Origin: Bacteroidia bacterium
Lineage (GTDB): Bacteria; Bacteroidota; Bacteroidia; Flavobacteriales_E; Vicingaceae
Assembly (NCBI GenBank): GCA_030433355.1
Contig: JAUIMG010000007.1
Span: 1-64,000, forward strand
Length of the DNA: 64,000 bases
Direction of reading: 5' to 3'
Made by a program: the position numbers and the translations under genes. Position 1 is the stretch's first letter, and every line of letters begins with the position of its first letter. Of this stretch, positions 44,745 through 54,400 are shown piece by piece. The notes below the pieces were generated by a model, which searched no databases, had not been told where the DNA came from, and was given only the letters and a program-made list of their open reading frames with translations.

Positions 44745-44999
44745 TTATTTAAGTGCGTTCACATGCTTTGCTAACTTAGACTTTAGGTTAGAAGCCTTCT
44801 TATCGTGAATAATATTTCTTTTAGCCAATCTATCAATCATACTTACAACTTTTGGCAATTGCTCAGTAGCATCTTTTTTAGATTCTGTTTCTCTAAGACT
44901 TGCTATAGCATTACGAGTTGTTTTCGCATAATATTTATTATGCAAATTTCTCTTTCTGATTTGTCTAATTCTCTTTAAGGCTGATTTATGATTCGCCAT
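44745..44999 (-). CDS. rpsT: 30S ribosomal protein S20
   Basis: An 84-residue basic ribosomal protein. The N-terminus MANHKSALKRIRQIRKRNL and the tail KASNLKSKLAKHVN are typical of S20, which binds 16S rRNA helices 9 and 44 in early 30S assembly. It lies 20 bases after tRNA-Glu on the same strand, and the two probably share the promoter at 45118. Confidence 0.97.
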   Translation of the reverse strand: MANHKSALKRIRQIRKRNLHNKYYAKTTRNAIASLRETESKKDATEQLPKVVSMIDRLAKRNIIHDKKASNLKSKLAKHVNALK

Positions 45000-45019
45000 C
45001 TCTTCAATTTATTTTTTCG

Positions 45020-45091
45020 CAGTCCGTAGGGGAATCGAACCCCTGTTACCAGGATGAAAACCTGGCGTCCTAACCCCTAGACGAACGGACC
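45020..45091 (-). tRNA. tRNA-Glu (anticodon TTC)
   Basis: On the minus strand the 72-base gene starts GGTCCGTTCG and folds into the full cloverleaf: acceptor GGTCCGT with ACGGACT, anticodon stem CCAGG with CCTGG around a loop holding TTC, and the T-arm with GGTTCGATTCC. The discriminator is G; CCA is not encoded. It decodes GAA and GAG and also supplies glutamate for tetrapyrrole synthesis where that route is used. Confidence 0.97.
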
Positions 45092-45117
45092 GTATATTTT
45101 TCCGAAAATTCGGAGTG

Positions 45118-45125
45118 CAAATGTA
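45118..45125 (-). promoter_or_regulatory. -7 box of the tRNA-Glu/rpsT unit
   Basis: The minus strand reads TACATTTG, an exact TAnnTTTG match, 26 bases before the mature tRNA 5' end. A short palindrome CCGAAAATTCGG (45102-45113) lies between box and tRNA and may mark the 5' leader. Confidence 0.5.
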
Positions 45126-45207
45126 ATAGAAATTTAATAATTGAAAAACTTTGTTTCGAATTTTTTTTGATAAAAATTCATCATTAGAGTTTACATCAAA
45201 ATTTTAT

Positions 45208-45888
45208 TTAACTCTCATGGTCAAAGCTAAAACGATAGCCCATCTTCTTTGCTGTTTTTATTCTTGTTGAAGCTGATTCTAACAATAACTCGCCCACACT
45301 TAAGCTTGCAACATTTCTATAAGATGGTATTGTTAAATCAAAGCCCATAGAATAAAGAATAGACTGTTGAAGTATTTGCACTATAGACTGTCTATCAATT
45401 TTCTGATTTATAAAATCATTAAATAGGAAATTTAATTGTCTTCTGCCTTCAACAAAAAAGTGTTTTTCTTTATTAACAAACGTTCTACCAATTAAATAAC
45501 CTAAATCGTTTACTCGATTATACTTAAATGAATCTGCTAGAAAATTATAAATATTAATCATCCCACAATAGTTTCTAGTAGGATCTTCTTTTAAATAGCC
45601 CGTTTTCCAGAGTGGATGTGAGGGATCAAAACCAAATACATTGGTGTGCATATAAATAAGAAGAATATCTCCACCAATCTTTATTTCAAACTCAAAGGCA
45701 CCTTTTTCTTGATAACTTATTTCAACAGATTCATCAATCTCATGTTTATTTAGTTCATCAATTAATCCCTTTGCAGATAATTGAAACTGCTTAAAAGTTT
45801 TAAGTGTATTGCGATAAATTTTTTGCTTTAAACAAGCTTTATGCTTTACCTCCTCAAGAATCTTTTTAAAATTTTTATCGTCTTCCAT
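45208..45888 (-). CDS. Conserved hypothetical cytoplasmic protein
   Basis: A 226-residue protein without signal or membrane segments that I do not recognise by function. The N-terminal 45 residues are lysine-rich and helical. The middle has GDILLIYMHTNVFGFDPSHP and RNYCGMINIYNFLADSFKYN, which appear conserved, followed by VEGRRQLNFLFNDF. The last 25 residues are basic. It is 15 bases downstream of proS on the same strand, so the two are probably co-transcribed. Confidence 0.65.
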   Translation of the reverse strand: MEDDKNFKKILEEVKHKACLKQKIYRNTLKTFKQFQLSAKGLIDELNKHEIDESVEISYQEKGAFEFEIKIGGDILLIYMHTNVFGFDPSHPLWKTGYLKEDPTRNYCGMINIYNFLADSFKYNRVNDLGYLIGRTFVNKEKHFFVEGRRQLNFLFNDFINQKIDRQSIVQILQQSILYSMGFDLTIPSYRNVASLSVGELLLESASTRIKTAKKMGYRFSFDHES

Positions 45889-45903
45889 TATAATTTATCT
45901 TCT

Positions 45904-47382
45904 CTAATAAGCCTTTGCGAAAATTACTCTTTGTTTTGAAAGTTTTCCTGAATAAATACATTTCCCTTCTTCTAATTTCGAATCTAAAGGGATGCATCTA
46001 ATAGTCGCTTTTGTTTCTTGTTTAATCTGTTCCTCAGTCTCTGAAGTTCCATCCCAATGTGCATAAATAAATCCGCCTTTTTCTTCTAATATATTTTTAA
46101 ACTCATCGTAAGTATCTGCTTTATGAGTCATTTCTTCTCTATAATCTGCAGCCTTATTATATAAATTTGACTGAATATTCTCTAGCAAATGCTCTACCTT
46201 AGTAACGATATCACTCTGATCTAGGCTATGCTTTTCCAAAGTATCTCTTCTTGCTATTTCAATCGTTCCACTTTCTAAATCTCTTGGTCCTAATGCAATT
46301 CTTAGTGGCACTCCTTTAAACTCATATTCAGCAAATTTCCATCCTGGTTTATGTGTATCTCTATCATCCAACTTAACAGATATCCCTTTAGCTTCAAGTT
46401 GTGTTTTTATTTCTTTTAGCTTTTCAACTACTTTTTCAAATTCCTCTTCTTTTCTATAAATAGGAATTAAGACTACTTGAAAAGGAGCCAAATTAGGAGG
46501 CAAAACCAACCCATTATCATCAGAGTGAGTCATAATTAAGGCCCCCATCAATCTAGTAGAAACTCCCCAAGAACTTGCCCAAACATAGTCTTGCTTACCC
46601 TCTTTATTTGTAAACTTAACATCAAAAGCCTTAGCAAAATTCTGACCTAAAAAGTGAGAAGTACCTGCCTGTAAAGCTTTACCATCTTGCATTAAAGCTT
46701 CAATACAATAAGTATCTAAGGCACCAGCAAACCTTTCAGTTTCAGACTTCACCCCTTTTATTACAGGCATCGCCATGAATCTTTGGGCAAAATCTGCATA
46801 TATGTCTAAAATCATTTTTGTTTCGTCAATTGCTTCTTTTTTTGTTGCATGAGCTGTATGCCCTTCTTGCCATAAAAATTCAGCAGTTCTTAGAAACAAC
46901 CTGGTTCTCATTTCCCATCTTACCACATTTGCCCATTGATTTACTAATATTGGTAAATCTCTATATGATTGAATCCATCCTTTGTAGGTCTTCCAAATTA
47001 TTGCCTCACTAGTAGGTCTTACAATTAATTCTTCCTCTAATTTCGCATTCTCGTCTACCTTTAACTTTCCCGGATTATCTTCATCATTCTTCAACCTATA
47101 ATGAGTGACTACTGCACACTCTTTAGCAAACCCTTCAGCATTCTTTTCTTCTGCTTCAAATAAACTCTTTGGCACGAATAATGGAAAGTAAGCATTGGTA
47201 TGGCCTGTTTCTTTAAACATTTTATCCAATTGTGCTTGCATTTTTTCCCAAATAGCATAGCCATATGGTTTAATAACCATACAGCCCCTAACAGCTGAAT
47301 GCTCGGCCAAATCGGCCCTATTTACTATTTCATTGTACCATTGAGAGTAATCTTCAGATCGTTTAGGGAAATCTTTTGCCAT
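45904..47382 (-). CDS. proS: Prolyl-tRNA synthetase, archaeal/eukaryotic-like type
   Basis: A 492-residue class II synthetase charging tRNA-Pro. It shows motif 1 ([17 protein letters not shown]), motif 2 ([27 protein letters not shown]) and motif 3 ([14 protein letters not shown]), the anticodon-binding domain, and the C-terminal domain ending [10 protein letters not shown]. The terminal Tyr and absence of the editing insertion mark the short archaeal-like form found throughout Bacteroidota. A consensus -7 box is 38 bases before the start. Confidence 0.97.
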   Translation of the reverse strand: MAKDFPKRSEDYSQWYNEIVNRADLAEHSAVRGCMVIKPYGYAIWEKMQAQLDKMFKETGHTNAYFPLFVPKSLFEAEEKNAEGFAKECAVVTHYRLKNDEDNPGKLKVDENAKLEEELIVRPTSEAIIWKTYKGWIQSYRDLPILVNQWANVVRWEMRTRLFLRTAEFLWQEGHTAHATKKEAIDETKMILDIYADFAQRFMAMPVIKGVKSETERFAGALDTYCIEALMQDGKALQAGTSHFLGQNFAKAFDVKFTNKEGKQDYVWASSWGVSTRLMGALIMTHSDDNGLVLPPNLAPFQVVLIPIYRKEEEFEKVVEKLKEIKTQLEAKGISVKLDDRDTHKPGWKFAEYEFKGVPLRIALGPRDLESGTIEIARRDTLEKHSLDQSDIVTKVEHLLENIQSNLYNKAADYREEMTHKADTYDEFKNILEEKGGFIYAHWDGTSETEEQIKQETKATIRCIPLDSKLEEGKCIYSGKLSKQRVIFAKAY

Positions 47383-47420
47383 TATGGTATAAAATTTGTT
47401 TAGTTTATAGATGAACGGAA

Positions 47421-47428
47421 CAAAAGTA
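47421..47428 (-). promoter_or_regulatory. -7 box of proS
   Basis: The minus strand reads TACTTTTG, an exact TAnnTTTG match, giving a leader of about 30 bases before the proS start. The upstream stretch has GTTTACC near -33. Confidence 0.4.
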
Positions 47429-47469
47429 TCATTTATGCTGGTAAACTCTAGTTCTTTAAACTTAAGAAA

Positions 47470-48771
47470 ATGAAAAAATTTATTCTTCCCCTTCTTTCTT
47501 TTTTAATAATAACAAGCATTACTTCATGCTCTACTTCCTATCCAGCATATCAATTTGATGATGTTTATTACAGCCCAAACAACGATCCTATAAACAAAGC
47601 ACAAAAGGACCCAAGAGAAGATTTCAACAAGACCGAAAACATTACTTACGAAAATAATTATCCAAATAGATATTTAGAAGAAGGCAATACAAACTATGCA
47701 ACAGAGAGTAATTATCAAGGTGATTACTCACAGCAAGCTGAAGCAGATTTAGCTGCTAATAATTCAGAAACTGAATATTATGATACTGAATATGCAGAGT
47801 CTCTTAATGCAATAAATTCTAATGTAAGATCCTTTAATTCTTATGACCCTTATCAGCGAGATAGAATCCTGTATACACAAGACCCATTTTTCTATTCTCC
47901 TGTAGGCTATTCAGCAGCTATTCATGCTGCTCCTTTTATGCCTTCCACAGCTTTTTTACCTGGGCCATCCATGGGCCTTGGTTACAATAGTTTTAATGGC
48001 TGGAACGTTTCAATAGGTTACAATTGGGGTTGGGGAAACACAGCAATGGGATGGGGCAACCCATACTGGGGTAATCCATACAATAACTTTGGATGGGGGC
48101 CAAGTTGGGCTAATCCTTATTACGGTTTTGGCTGGGGTTGGGGCTGTCCGTCTTATGGTTGGGGCGGTTACAATGCTGGTTATAGACACGGTTTTAATGA
48201 TGGTTTCTATAGTGGCAACAACGGATATTATAACAATACCAGATATGTAAATAACCCAAGAGGCAACAGTGGTACTAGAAATTATAGAAGTACAAACATT
48301 TCAGATGGTCCTAGTAGAAATACCGCTGCTCCTAATAGTGCTGAAAGTTTGAGAAGAAATACCTCTACAAATCCTACACCAGCTGTACCAACAAGAAGTA
48401 ATTCATTAGAAAGAAGAGAAACACCTTCAAGGTATTCCACCGGTGAAACACCTGATAGTTATGCTAGACCATCAAGGGCTAACCCAAATGCTAGTCCAAG
48501 TATTTCTACGCCTACAAGACCTAATACAAGACCATCTAGCCCAAGCAGTCCTTCTAATCAGGCTAGACCTAGCACTAGTCCAAATCTGCAACAAAATAGA
48601 AGCACTTCCCCATCGCGTGCTACACCGCAAGAACCGAGCAGATCAAACAGAACAATAAACCGTTCTAGACCAAGTTACAATTCAAACCCCTCTTACTCCC
48701 CTTCTAGAGGTGGAAGTATGAATAGAATGTCATCTCCTCCTAGCAGAAGTACTAGACCAAGCAGAAGATAA
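47470..48771 (+). CDS. Gly/Trp/Asn-rich lipoprotein with Ser/Pro/Arg-rich tail
   Basis: A 433-residue low-complexity envelope protein. It has a lipoprotein signal ([10 protein letters not shown], lipid on Cys20), an acidic Asn/Glu/Tyr-rich spacer to about residue 130, a central block of W-G-N repeats (about 165-245, e.g. [20 protein letters not shown]), and a basic tail from about 270 rich in Arg, Ser, Pro and Thr ending [10 protein letters not shown]. There is no enzyme motif. It is 2 bases ahead of the outer-membrane barrel gene, suggesting a joint role at the outer membrane; what that is remains unknown. Confidence 0.7.
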   Translation: MKKFILPLLSFLIITSITSCSTSYPAYQFDDVYYSPNNDPINKAQKDPREDFNKTENITYENNYPNRYLEEGNTNYATESNYQGDYSQQAEADLAANNSETEYYDTEYAESLNAINSNVRSFNSYDPYQRDRILYTQDPFFYSPVGYSAAIHAAPFMPSTAFLPGPSMGLGYNSFNGWNVSIGYNWGWGNTAMGWGNPYWGNPYNNFGWGPSWANPYYGFGWGWGCPSYGWGGYNAGYRHGFNDGFYSGNNGYYNNTRYVNNPRGNSGTRNYRSTNISDGPSRNTAAPNSAESLRRNTSTNPTPAVPTRSNSLERRETPSRYSTGETPDSYARPSRANPNASPSISTPTRPNTRPSSPSSPSNQARPSTSPNLQQNRSTSPSRATPQEPSRSNRTINRSRPSYNSNPSYSPSRGGSMNRMSSPPSRSTRPSRR

Positions 48772-48773
48772 AA

Positions 48774-50270
48774 ATGAATAGACTACTTAAAATATTATTT
48801 TCATTAGCATGTTTTACTACATGGGGAAATTCTTATTCTCAAGGTGTTGTTGACGCACTGCAGTATTCTAAAATGCAAAACTTTGGATCTGCAAGGTATA
48901 CAGCAATGGGAGGCTCTTTTGGTGCATTGGGAGGAGAGATAAGTGGAATCGTTAATAATCCTGGAGGTTTAGGTATATATAGAAACTCTGAATTTACCTT
49001 TTCAGCGGCATTATCTACTATAAATACTGAAAATCAATTTAGAAACAATGAACTTTCAGAAAGTTGGACAAAATTCAATTTACCAAGTTTTGGATATGTA
49101 AGTAGTTATAATGGCAACCAAAATGGATGGAAGAAATACTCTATAGCTTTTGGACATAACAGAATAGCTAATTTTCAAAATAGACAAAGAATTAGAGGGA
49201 ATTCAACAGAAGGATCGTCCTTTATTGACCCTTATGTATTTGATCTTAACCAAAATCAAGCAGCTATAGACGATGTTATTAATTACGCTTCTCCTTACAC
49301 ATTTGGACCTTCACAAGCTTTTAACACCTTTGCTATAGACTATGATACAACTTTAGGTCAATATGTAAGATGGCTGCAATTTCAAGATAATATTGATCAA
49401 GAAAGGTCTATAGAAACAGAAGGAAGGCAAACGGAAACCTTTATTGCTTTTGGAGGAAATTTTCAAGAAAGACTATTTATTGGTGCTTCTTTAGGTATTC
49501 AAAATATAAGGTTTAATTCTGAGCAGATTTGGAGTGAAGAGTATAACTATGACACTCCACCGGTTCCAGGATTTGATGATATTTTAAGTTACCGAGAAGT
49601 TAGCAACCTAAGAACAAGAGGAACGGGCCTAAATTTTAAATTAGGAGTCATCTATAAATTAAATAATGCCCTAAGAGTTGGTGGAGCAATACACTCTCCT
49701 ACTTATTTTGGTATGTCGGAAGAATTTATCATGGATAGCCAATCTAGTTTTTCCAATGGAGATGTAATTCAAACGGAATTAATTCAATCTAACTATGAAT
49801 ACTCTCTTAGAACTCCATGGAAGTTTCAATCTAGTATAGCATATGTTTATGGAACTAGCTTGCTTTTTAATATTGACTATGAATTCCAAGATTTTAGTGG
49901 AGCGAGATTTGATGATAATAATAGGTTCCCATTCGACTATTCCTTCACCAATGATGATATTAACACTCAATTACAACAGGCACACCAAATTAGAGCAGGT
50001 GTAGAGTATAGGGTTGACCCCTTTGTATTAAGAGGTGGGTTTAGATATGAAAGCAACCCATTTACAAATAATACTTTCTTAAATCCGGATGAAAGTAGAA
50101 ATACCTATTCAATAGGTACGGGCTTTAGGAGTAAAAATTATAATGTAGATGTTTCTTATTTATTAAGCTCTTTTGATATTGTTGACCCTGTTTATGCTAG
50201 CTCAGATGCATCTGCAACAATTAAACAAACAGAGCACCTTGTTACTTTAACCTTTGGCTGGAAATGGTAA
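48774..50270 (+). CDS. FadL/OmpP1-like outer-membrane transporter
   Basis: A 498-residue outer-membrane protein. The signal peptide (LLKILFSLACFTTWGNSYS) is followed by the FadL-type start SARYTAMGGSFGALGGEISG and NNPGGLGIYRNSEFTFSA, where the 'NP-GL' turn is typical, and many amphipathic strands ending TLTFGWKW. FadL-like barrels import hydrophobic compounds. It follows the Gly/Trp-rich lipoprotein gene by 2 bases. Its stop directly abuts the stop of the convergent glucosaminidase gene (TAATTA), with no bases between. Confidence 0.82.
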   Translation: MNRLLKILFSLACFTTWGNSYSQGVVDALQYSKMQNFGSARYTAMGGSFGALGGEISGIVNNPGGLGIYRNSEFTFSAALSTINTENQFRNNELSESWTKFNLPSFGYVSSYNGNQNGWKKYSIAFGHNRIANFQNRQRIRGNSTEGSSFIDPYVFDLNQNQAAIDDVINYASPYTFGPSQAFNTFAIDYDTTLGQYVRWLQFQDNIDQERSIETEGRQTETFIAFGGNFQERLFIGASLGIQNIRFNSEQIWSEEYNYDTPPVPGFDDILSYREVSNLRTRGTGLNFKLGVIYKLNNALRVGGAIHSPTYFGMSEEFIMDSQSSFSNGDVIQTELIQSNYEYSLRTPWKFQSSIAYVYGTSLLFNIDYEFQDFSGARFDDNNRFPFDYSFTNDDINTQLQQAHQIRAGVEYRVDPFVLRGGFRYESNPFTNNTFLNPDESRNTYSIGTGFRSKNYNVDVSYLLSSFDIVDPVYASSDASATIKQTEHLVTLTFGWKW

Positions 50271-51206
50271 TTATCTTGGTTTATTAGATTTTAAATATAA
50301 TTTCTCTCCAGCTTTGGGCTCTTGCCCCTCATCCATCCTATTTTTCTTGTAAAGCTTTTTCAACTTAACACCATAAATTTGGGAAATCTCCCACATGCTC
50401 TGACCTTTCTCTACTAGATGAAAATCTTCTTTTGCTTTGGCTCTTTTGGGCTGTAGGTAAATCTTATAACCTAAAGGAAGTTTATCTTCTTTGGATAGAT
50501 CGTTGTATTTAAGAAACTGCCAAAGGCCCATTTGAAATTCTTCTGCTAGATTTTCTAAATCATCTCCTTCTTGCAATTCTATATACTTAATTCCATTATT
50601 ACTCAACTTTACAGCGTGCCTCTTATTCGAAGCTATGACTCTTGTTTTAGATTTTACAGGAGTAGAACTTTTTGGTCTAGTAGTCTCCCCTCTAGAAACC
50701 TTTCTATCGTATTGAGCTAAATTATTCTCTTCTATAATTTTTATCAATAGTTGTGGATATTTGGGATTAGTAGCATATCCTGCCTTTTTTAAACCGTGTG
50801 CCCATCCCTTGTAATCGGTAGTTTTTAAATCAAAGAGAAAAGCGTATCTGTTTTTCTTTAAAAACTCAGAGTGGTCTCTATAAGATTCATAAGGGTCTTT
50901 ATATTTTCTAAAACATTCATTCTTCTTATCATCATCTTGAATAAAGGTTTTCCCTGTCCAGTCTGAATGACATTTAATTCCAAAATGATTATTTGCATAT
51001 CTAGCTAACGGACTATTTCCATCTCCAGATTCTAAAATCCCTTGAGCTAAAGTTATACTAGCAGGTATTCCGTTTCTTTCCATTTCGCGAATTGCATCTT
51101 CTCTATACAATTCAATATACTCTGATCTACTAATTCTCTTACTACCAGGCTGAGCAAAAAGACTAAAACTTAGAATGAATAAAACGATTAGCACCAAAAT
51201 TCTCAT
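50271..51206 (-). CDS. Glucosaminidase with two LysM domains
   Basis: A 311-residue secreted peptidoglycan hydrolase. A signal peptide (ILVLIVLFILSFSLFA) is followed by the glucosaminidase domain (about 25-165) with the catalytic region PASITLAQGILESGDGNSPL (Glu in LESGDG) and NNHFGIKCHSDWTG. Two LysM modules follow, at about 205-255 (YIELQEGDDLENLAEEFQM) and 260-308 (FHLVEKGQSMWEISQIYGV), which bind glycan chains. It cleaves N-acetylglucosaminyl linkages during wall growth or division. Confidence 0.93.
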   Translation of the reverse strand: MRILVLIVLFILSFSLFAQPGSKRISRSEYIELYREDAIREMERNGIPASITLAQGILESGDGNSPLARYANNHFGIKCHSDWTGKTFIQDDDKKNECFRKYKDPYESYRDHSEFLKKNRYAFLFDLKTTDYKGWAHGLKKAGYATNPKYPQLLIKIIEENNLAQYDRKVSRGETTRPKSSTPVKSKTRVIASNKRHAVKLSNNGIKYIELQEGDDLENLAEEFQMGLWQFLKYNDLSKEDKLPLGYKIYLQPKRAKAKEDFHLVEKGQSMWEISQIYGVKLKKLYKKNRMDEGQEPKAGEKLYLKSNKPR

Positions 51207-51273
51207 AATTCAAAATTAGAGGTGCTTAGTCAATTGGTTATTCAGAAGTATTTAAAGTATTAACAATGCTTTC

Positions 51274-52158
51274 TTAATGAGATGAGTTGCCTTGCAACCC
51301 ACCAGTATGAATAAGTAAAACTCTACTCTTTGCCGGAAAAAAGTCTTTCTTCATTAAAGCCTCAACTCCATAAAATAACTTTGAGGTATAAACGCGATCT
51401 AATTCTATTTTGTGTTTCTTCTTAAAATCATTCATGTAATTCAAAAGCTCTTGGTTTATTTTTCCATAGCCCCCAAAATGATAGTCTAAATTTAAATGTA
51501 GCTGTTCCGACTGATTTATTTCGCTTAATCTTAAAATAGCATTCTCCAAAAAGTTAGCACCCTTTAAAGCTGGAAATACAATTAGGTTTTCATCCTTTAT
51601 AACCTTCAACATACCCGCTGCTGTAGTTCCTGTGCCCGAAGAAAGACATATATAATCGAAATGCTCTTCTAATTCATCATATATTTCAGAGCAACCTAGT
51701 ACACCCAAACGATTAGCTCCACCTTCAGGTATAATGAATGGTTTATGATACCTTTCAAAGATTTCTTGAAGGAATCTAGAATCATTTCTTAAAGCATATT
51801 CTTCTCTACTTATAAAAACCAATTGCATTCCATTAGCATTTGCCCTAGAAAGCGTGCTATTACTTTTGTAATTTAATTCATCACCCCTAATTATACCAAT
51901 AGACCTTAATCCATATCTCTTTGCAGCCTCCGAAGTTGCAGCGATATGATTAGAATAGGCCCCACCAAATGTTAAAATAGTCTGCTTCTTCTGATTAAAA
52001 GCTTCTTGAAAGTTATGCTTTAGTTTCCGCCATTTATTTCCAGAAATAACAGCATCGATTAAATCATCTCTTTTTACAAAAACCTCTAACTCTTTTGATG
52101 CATATAACACATCTTTTATTTCTTGAATTGGTGATGGTATATTGAACTTAGCTTCCAA
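51274..52158 (-). CDS. ACC-deaminase/D-cysteine-desulfhydrase-like PLP enzyme
   Basis: A 294-residue fold-type II pyridoxal-phosphate enzyme. The Schiff-base lysine is in SGNKWRKLKHNF (Lys42), the carboxylate loop is TFGGAYSNHIAATSEAAKR, and the phosphate loop is CLSSGTGTTAAGML. Bacteroidota members are shorter than E. coli DcyD (328). The ACC deaminase and D-cysteine desulfhydrase activities cannot be told apart from sequence alone. The gene stands alone, with a bare 56-base gap to the DUF5522 peptide gene. Confidence 0.88.
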   Translation of the reverse strand: MEAKFNIPSPIQEIKDVLYASKELEVFVKRDDLIDAVISGNKWRKLKHNFQEAFNQKKQTILTFGGAYSNHIAATSEAAKRYGLRSIGIIRGDELNYKSNSTLSRANANGMQLVFISREEYALRNDSRFLQEIFERYHKPFIIPEGGANRLGVLGCSEIYDELEEHFDYICLSSGTGTTAAGMLKVIKDENLIVFPALKGANFLENAILRLSEINQSEQLHLNLDYHFGGYGKINQELLNYMNDFKKKHKIELDRVYTSKLFYGVEALMKKDFFPAKSRVLLIHTGGLQGNSSH

Positions 52159-52214
52159 AGAATTGTTTATTAGTTCCTTGCGAAGTTCCTTAACTTTGCT
52201 AAAAATTTAAGCTA

Positions 52215-52394
52215 TTGGACGGATTTTCTATATATGATAAATACGACAGAGAAGATTTCTACATGAGTGTAGATGGCTACATCGTATTTACTGAGAAATA
52301 TCATCTAAAAAGAGGTTATTGCTGCAAGAACGGCTGCAAGCATTGTCCATACGGATTTAACAAAGGAACCCCAAGATTTAAAAAGAAGACATGA
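52215..52394 (+). CDS. DUF5522 small cysteine-rich protein
   Basis: A 59-residue protein from TTG 52215; the first in-frame ATG comes 16 codons later and would remove the conserved start. The pattern DGYIVFTEKYHLKRGYCC followed by NGCKHCPYGF is diagnostic for DUF5522. Its four cysteines (two adjacent, then C-x2-C) suggest a metal or iron-sulfur site. The function is unknown. Its stop and the urocanate hydratase start share ATGA (52391-52394), so translation of the two is coupled. Confidence 0.85.
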   Translation: MDGFSIYDKYDREDFYMSVDGYIVFTEKYHLKRGYCCKNGCKHCPYGFNKGTPRFKKKT

Positions 52395-54400
52395 GTGTAA
52401 AAGTGAAAAAAAGTATGAAAGAAGAAATTTTAGAAGGCATCCCGAATTATCTCCCTGAGAGACCTCAATGGGATCCTGAAATAAATCATGCTCCTATTAG
52501 GAAAGATATTTTAAATTCTAAAGAAAAGAAACTAGCCATCCAAAATGCACTTCGCTATTTTCCTGAAAATCTACACAATACTCTTTCCAAAGAATTTTTA
52601 GAGGAATTAAATCAGTTTGGTAGAATTTATATGCACAGGTATAGACCAAGCTATGTAATTAAAGCTAAACACTTAGATAGTTTCCCTCATAAATCTAGGC
52701 AAGCAGCTGCTATAATGCTTATGTTATCTAACAATTTAGATCATGCAGTTGCACAACATCCTCATGAACTTATTACCTATGGTGGCAATGGAGCTGTATT
52801 TCAAAATTGGGCACAATATAGACTTTGCATGAAATATTTAGCCGAAATGAATGATGAGCAAACTTTAGTGCTTTATTCTGGCCATTCTATGGGGCTTTTC
52901 CCTTCTCATAAAGATGCACCGCGTGTAGTTGTTACTAATGGAATGATGATTCCCAATTATTCAAAACCAGATGATTGGGAGAGATTCAATGCCTTAGGAG
53001 TTACTCAATACGGCCAAATGACTGCGGGCTCATTTATGTATATAGGTCCTCAAGGCATTGTTCATGGAACCACAATTACGGTTTTGAATGCCGGAAGAAT
53101 GATTTCTGATGAAGGATTGGGTGGTAAATTATTTGTTACTGCAGGGTTGGGCGGAATGTCTGGTGCTCAGCCAAAAGCAGCTAAAATTGCAGGTGCAGTT
53201 AGTATTACTGCAGAAGTTAACCCTAAAGCAACTCATGTTAGACATTCTCAAGGATGGGTAGATGAAGTCTACGAAAATTTAGATGAATTATTAGCCAGAA
53301 CAAAACAAGCTCAAAAAAATAAAGAAGCAGTTTCTCTAGTTTATCAAGGAAATATTGTTGACCTATGGGAAAAGTTAGCGAAGGAAAATTTCAAAGTTGA
53401 TATCGGCTCTGATCAAACATCTCTTCACAATCCATGGGCAGGAGGATACTACCCCCTTGGCTTTAGCTACGAAGAATCTAATGAGATGATGGCTAAGGAT
53501 CCTGAAAGATTTAAAATAGAAGTTCAGAAAACATTAAGAAGGCATGTTGAGGCTGTAAATAAACTTCACGAACAAGGCATGTATTTCTTTGACTACGGTA
53601 ATGCATTTTTATTAGAATCAAGTAGAGCTGGAGCAGACATTATGAATGGTGATGATTTCAAATACCCTTCTTATGTGCAAGACATTATGGGACCAATGTG
53701 CTTTGATTTTGGTTTTGGCCCCTTCCGTTGGGTTTGCGCTTCTAATGACCCAAAAGATTTAGCCACTACAGATAGAATTGCTGCAGAAGTTCTAGAAGAA
53801 ATGTTGCAAGATGCTGATGATGAAATCAAACAACAAATCAACGATAATTTAATATGGATTAAAGCTGCTGCAGAAAATAAGTTAGTGGTTGGCTCCCAGG
53901 CTCGTATTCTTTATGCAGATGCAGAGGGTAGGATAAAAATAGCTGAAGCTTTTAATAAGGCCATTGCCGATGGGAGGATTTCAGCTCCTGTTATCTTAGG
54001 TAGAGACCATCATGATGTTTCAGGCACAGATTCCCCTTACAGAGAAACTTCTAATATTTATGATGGATCTCAATTTACAGCAGACATGGCAATACAAAAT
54101 GTTATTGGCGATTCATTTAGAGGAGCTACTTGGGTATCTATTCATAATGGCGGTGGAGTTGGATGGGGAGAAGTTATTAATGGTGGATTTGGTATGATGC
54201 TAGATGGTAGCGAAGACTCAAACAGAAGACTAAAATCTATGCTACACTGGGACGTAAATAATGGTATTGCAAGAAGAAATTGGGCAAGAAACGAGGGAGC
54301 TATTTATGCCATTAAAAAAGCGATGGAAAGAGAACCAAATTTAAAGGTTACGATTCCTAATCTAGTTAACAATGACCTACTAGATAGTTTGGATATTTAA
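52391..54400 (+). CDS. hutU: Urocanate hydratase
   Basis: A 669-residue NAD+-dependent enzyme converting urocanate to imidazolonepropionate in histidine degradation. NAD-binding elements are TAGLGGMSGAQPKAAKIAG, and the family signature with the reactive cysteine is MGPMCFDFGFGPFRWVCASN. It is about 110 residues longer than the 550-residue Pseudomonas enzyme, as usual for the long Bacteroidota form. No hutH, hutI or hutG is nearby, so the pathway is split across the genome. It is coupled to the DUF5522 gene upstream and overlaps the pheT tail by a shared TTAA. Confidence 0.96.
   Translation: MSVKVKKSMKEEILEGIPNYLPERPQWDPEINHAPIRKDILNSKEKKLAIQNALRYFPENLHNTLSKEFLEELNQFGRIYMHRYRPSYVIKAKHLDSFPHKSRQAAAIMLMLSNNLDHAVAQHPHELITYGGNGAVFQNWAQYRLCMKYLAEMNDEQTLVLYSGHSMGLFPSHKDAPRVVVTNGMMIPNYSKPDDWERFNALGVTQYGQMTAGSFMYIGPQGIVHGTTITVLNAGRMISDEGLGGKLFVTAGLGGMSGAQPKAAKIAGAVSITAEVNPKATHVRHSQGWVDEVYENLDELLARTKQAQKNKEAVSLVYQGNIVDLWEKLAKENFKVDIGSDQTSLHNPWAGGYYPLGFSYEESNEMMAKDPERFKIEVQKTLRRHVEAVNKLHEQGMYFFDYGNAFLLESSRAGADIMNGDDFKYPSYVQDIMGPMCFDFGFGPFRWVCASNDPKDLATTDRIAAEVLEEMLQDADDEIKQQINDNLIWIKAAAENKLVVGSQARILYADAEGRIKIAEAFNKAIADGRISAPVILGRDHHDVSGTDSPYRETSNIYDGSQFTADMAIQNVIGDSFRGATWVSIHNGGGVGWGEVINGGFGMMLDGSEDSNRRLKSMLHWDVNNGIARRNWARNEGAIYAIKKAMEREPNLKVTIPNLVNNDLLDSLDI

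Noticed and set aside
51211-51218. Consensus -7 box (TAATTTTG) before the glucosaminidase gene
   Set aside because: It is only a few bases from the start codon, leaving almost no leader, and lacks a -33 element at the right distance.
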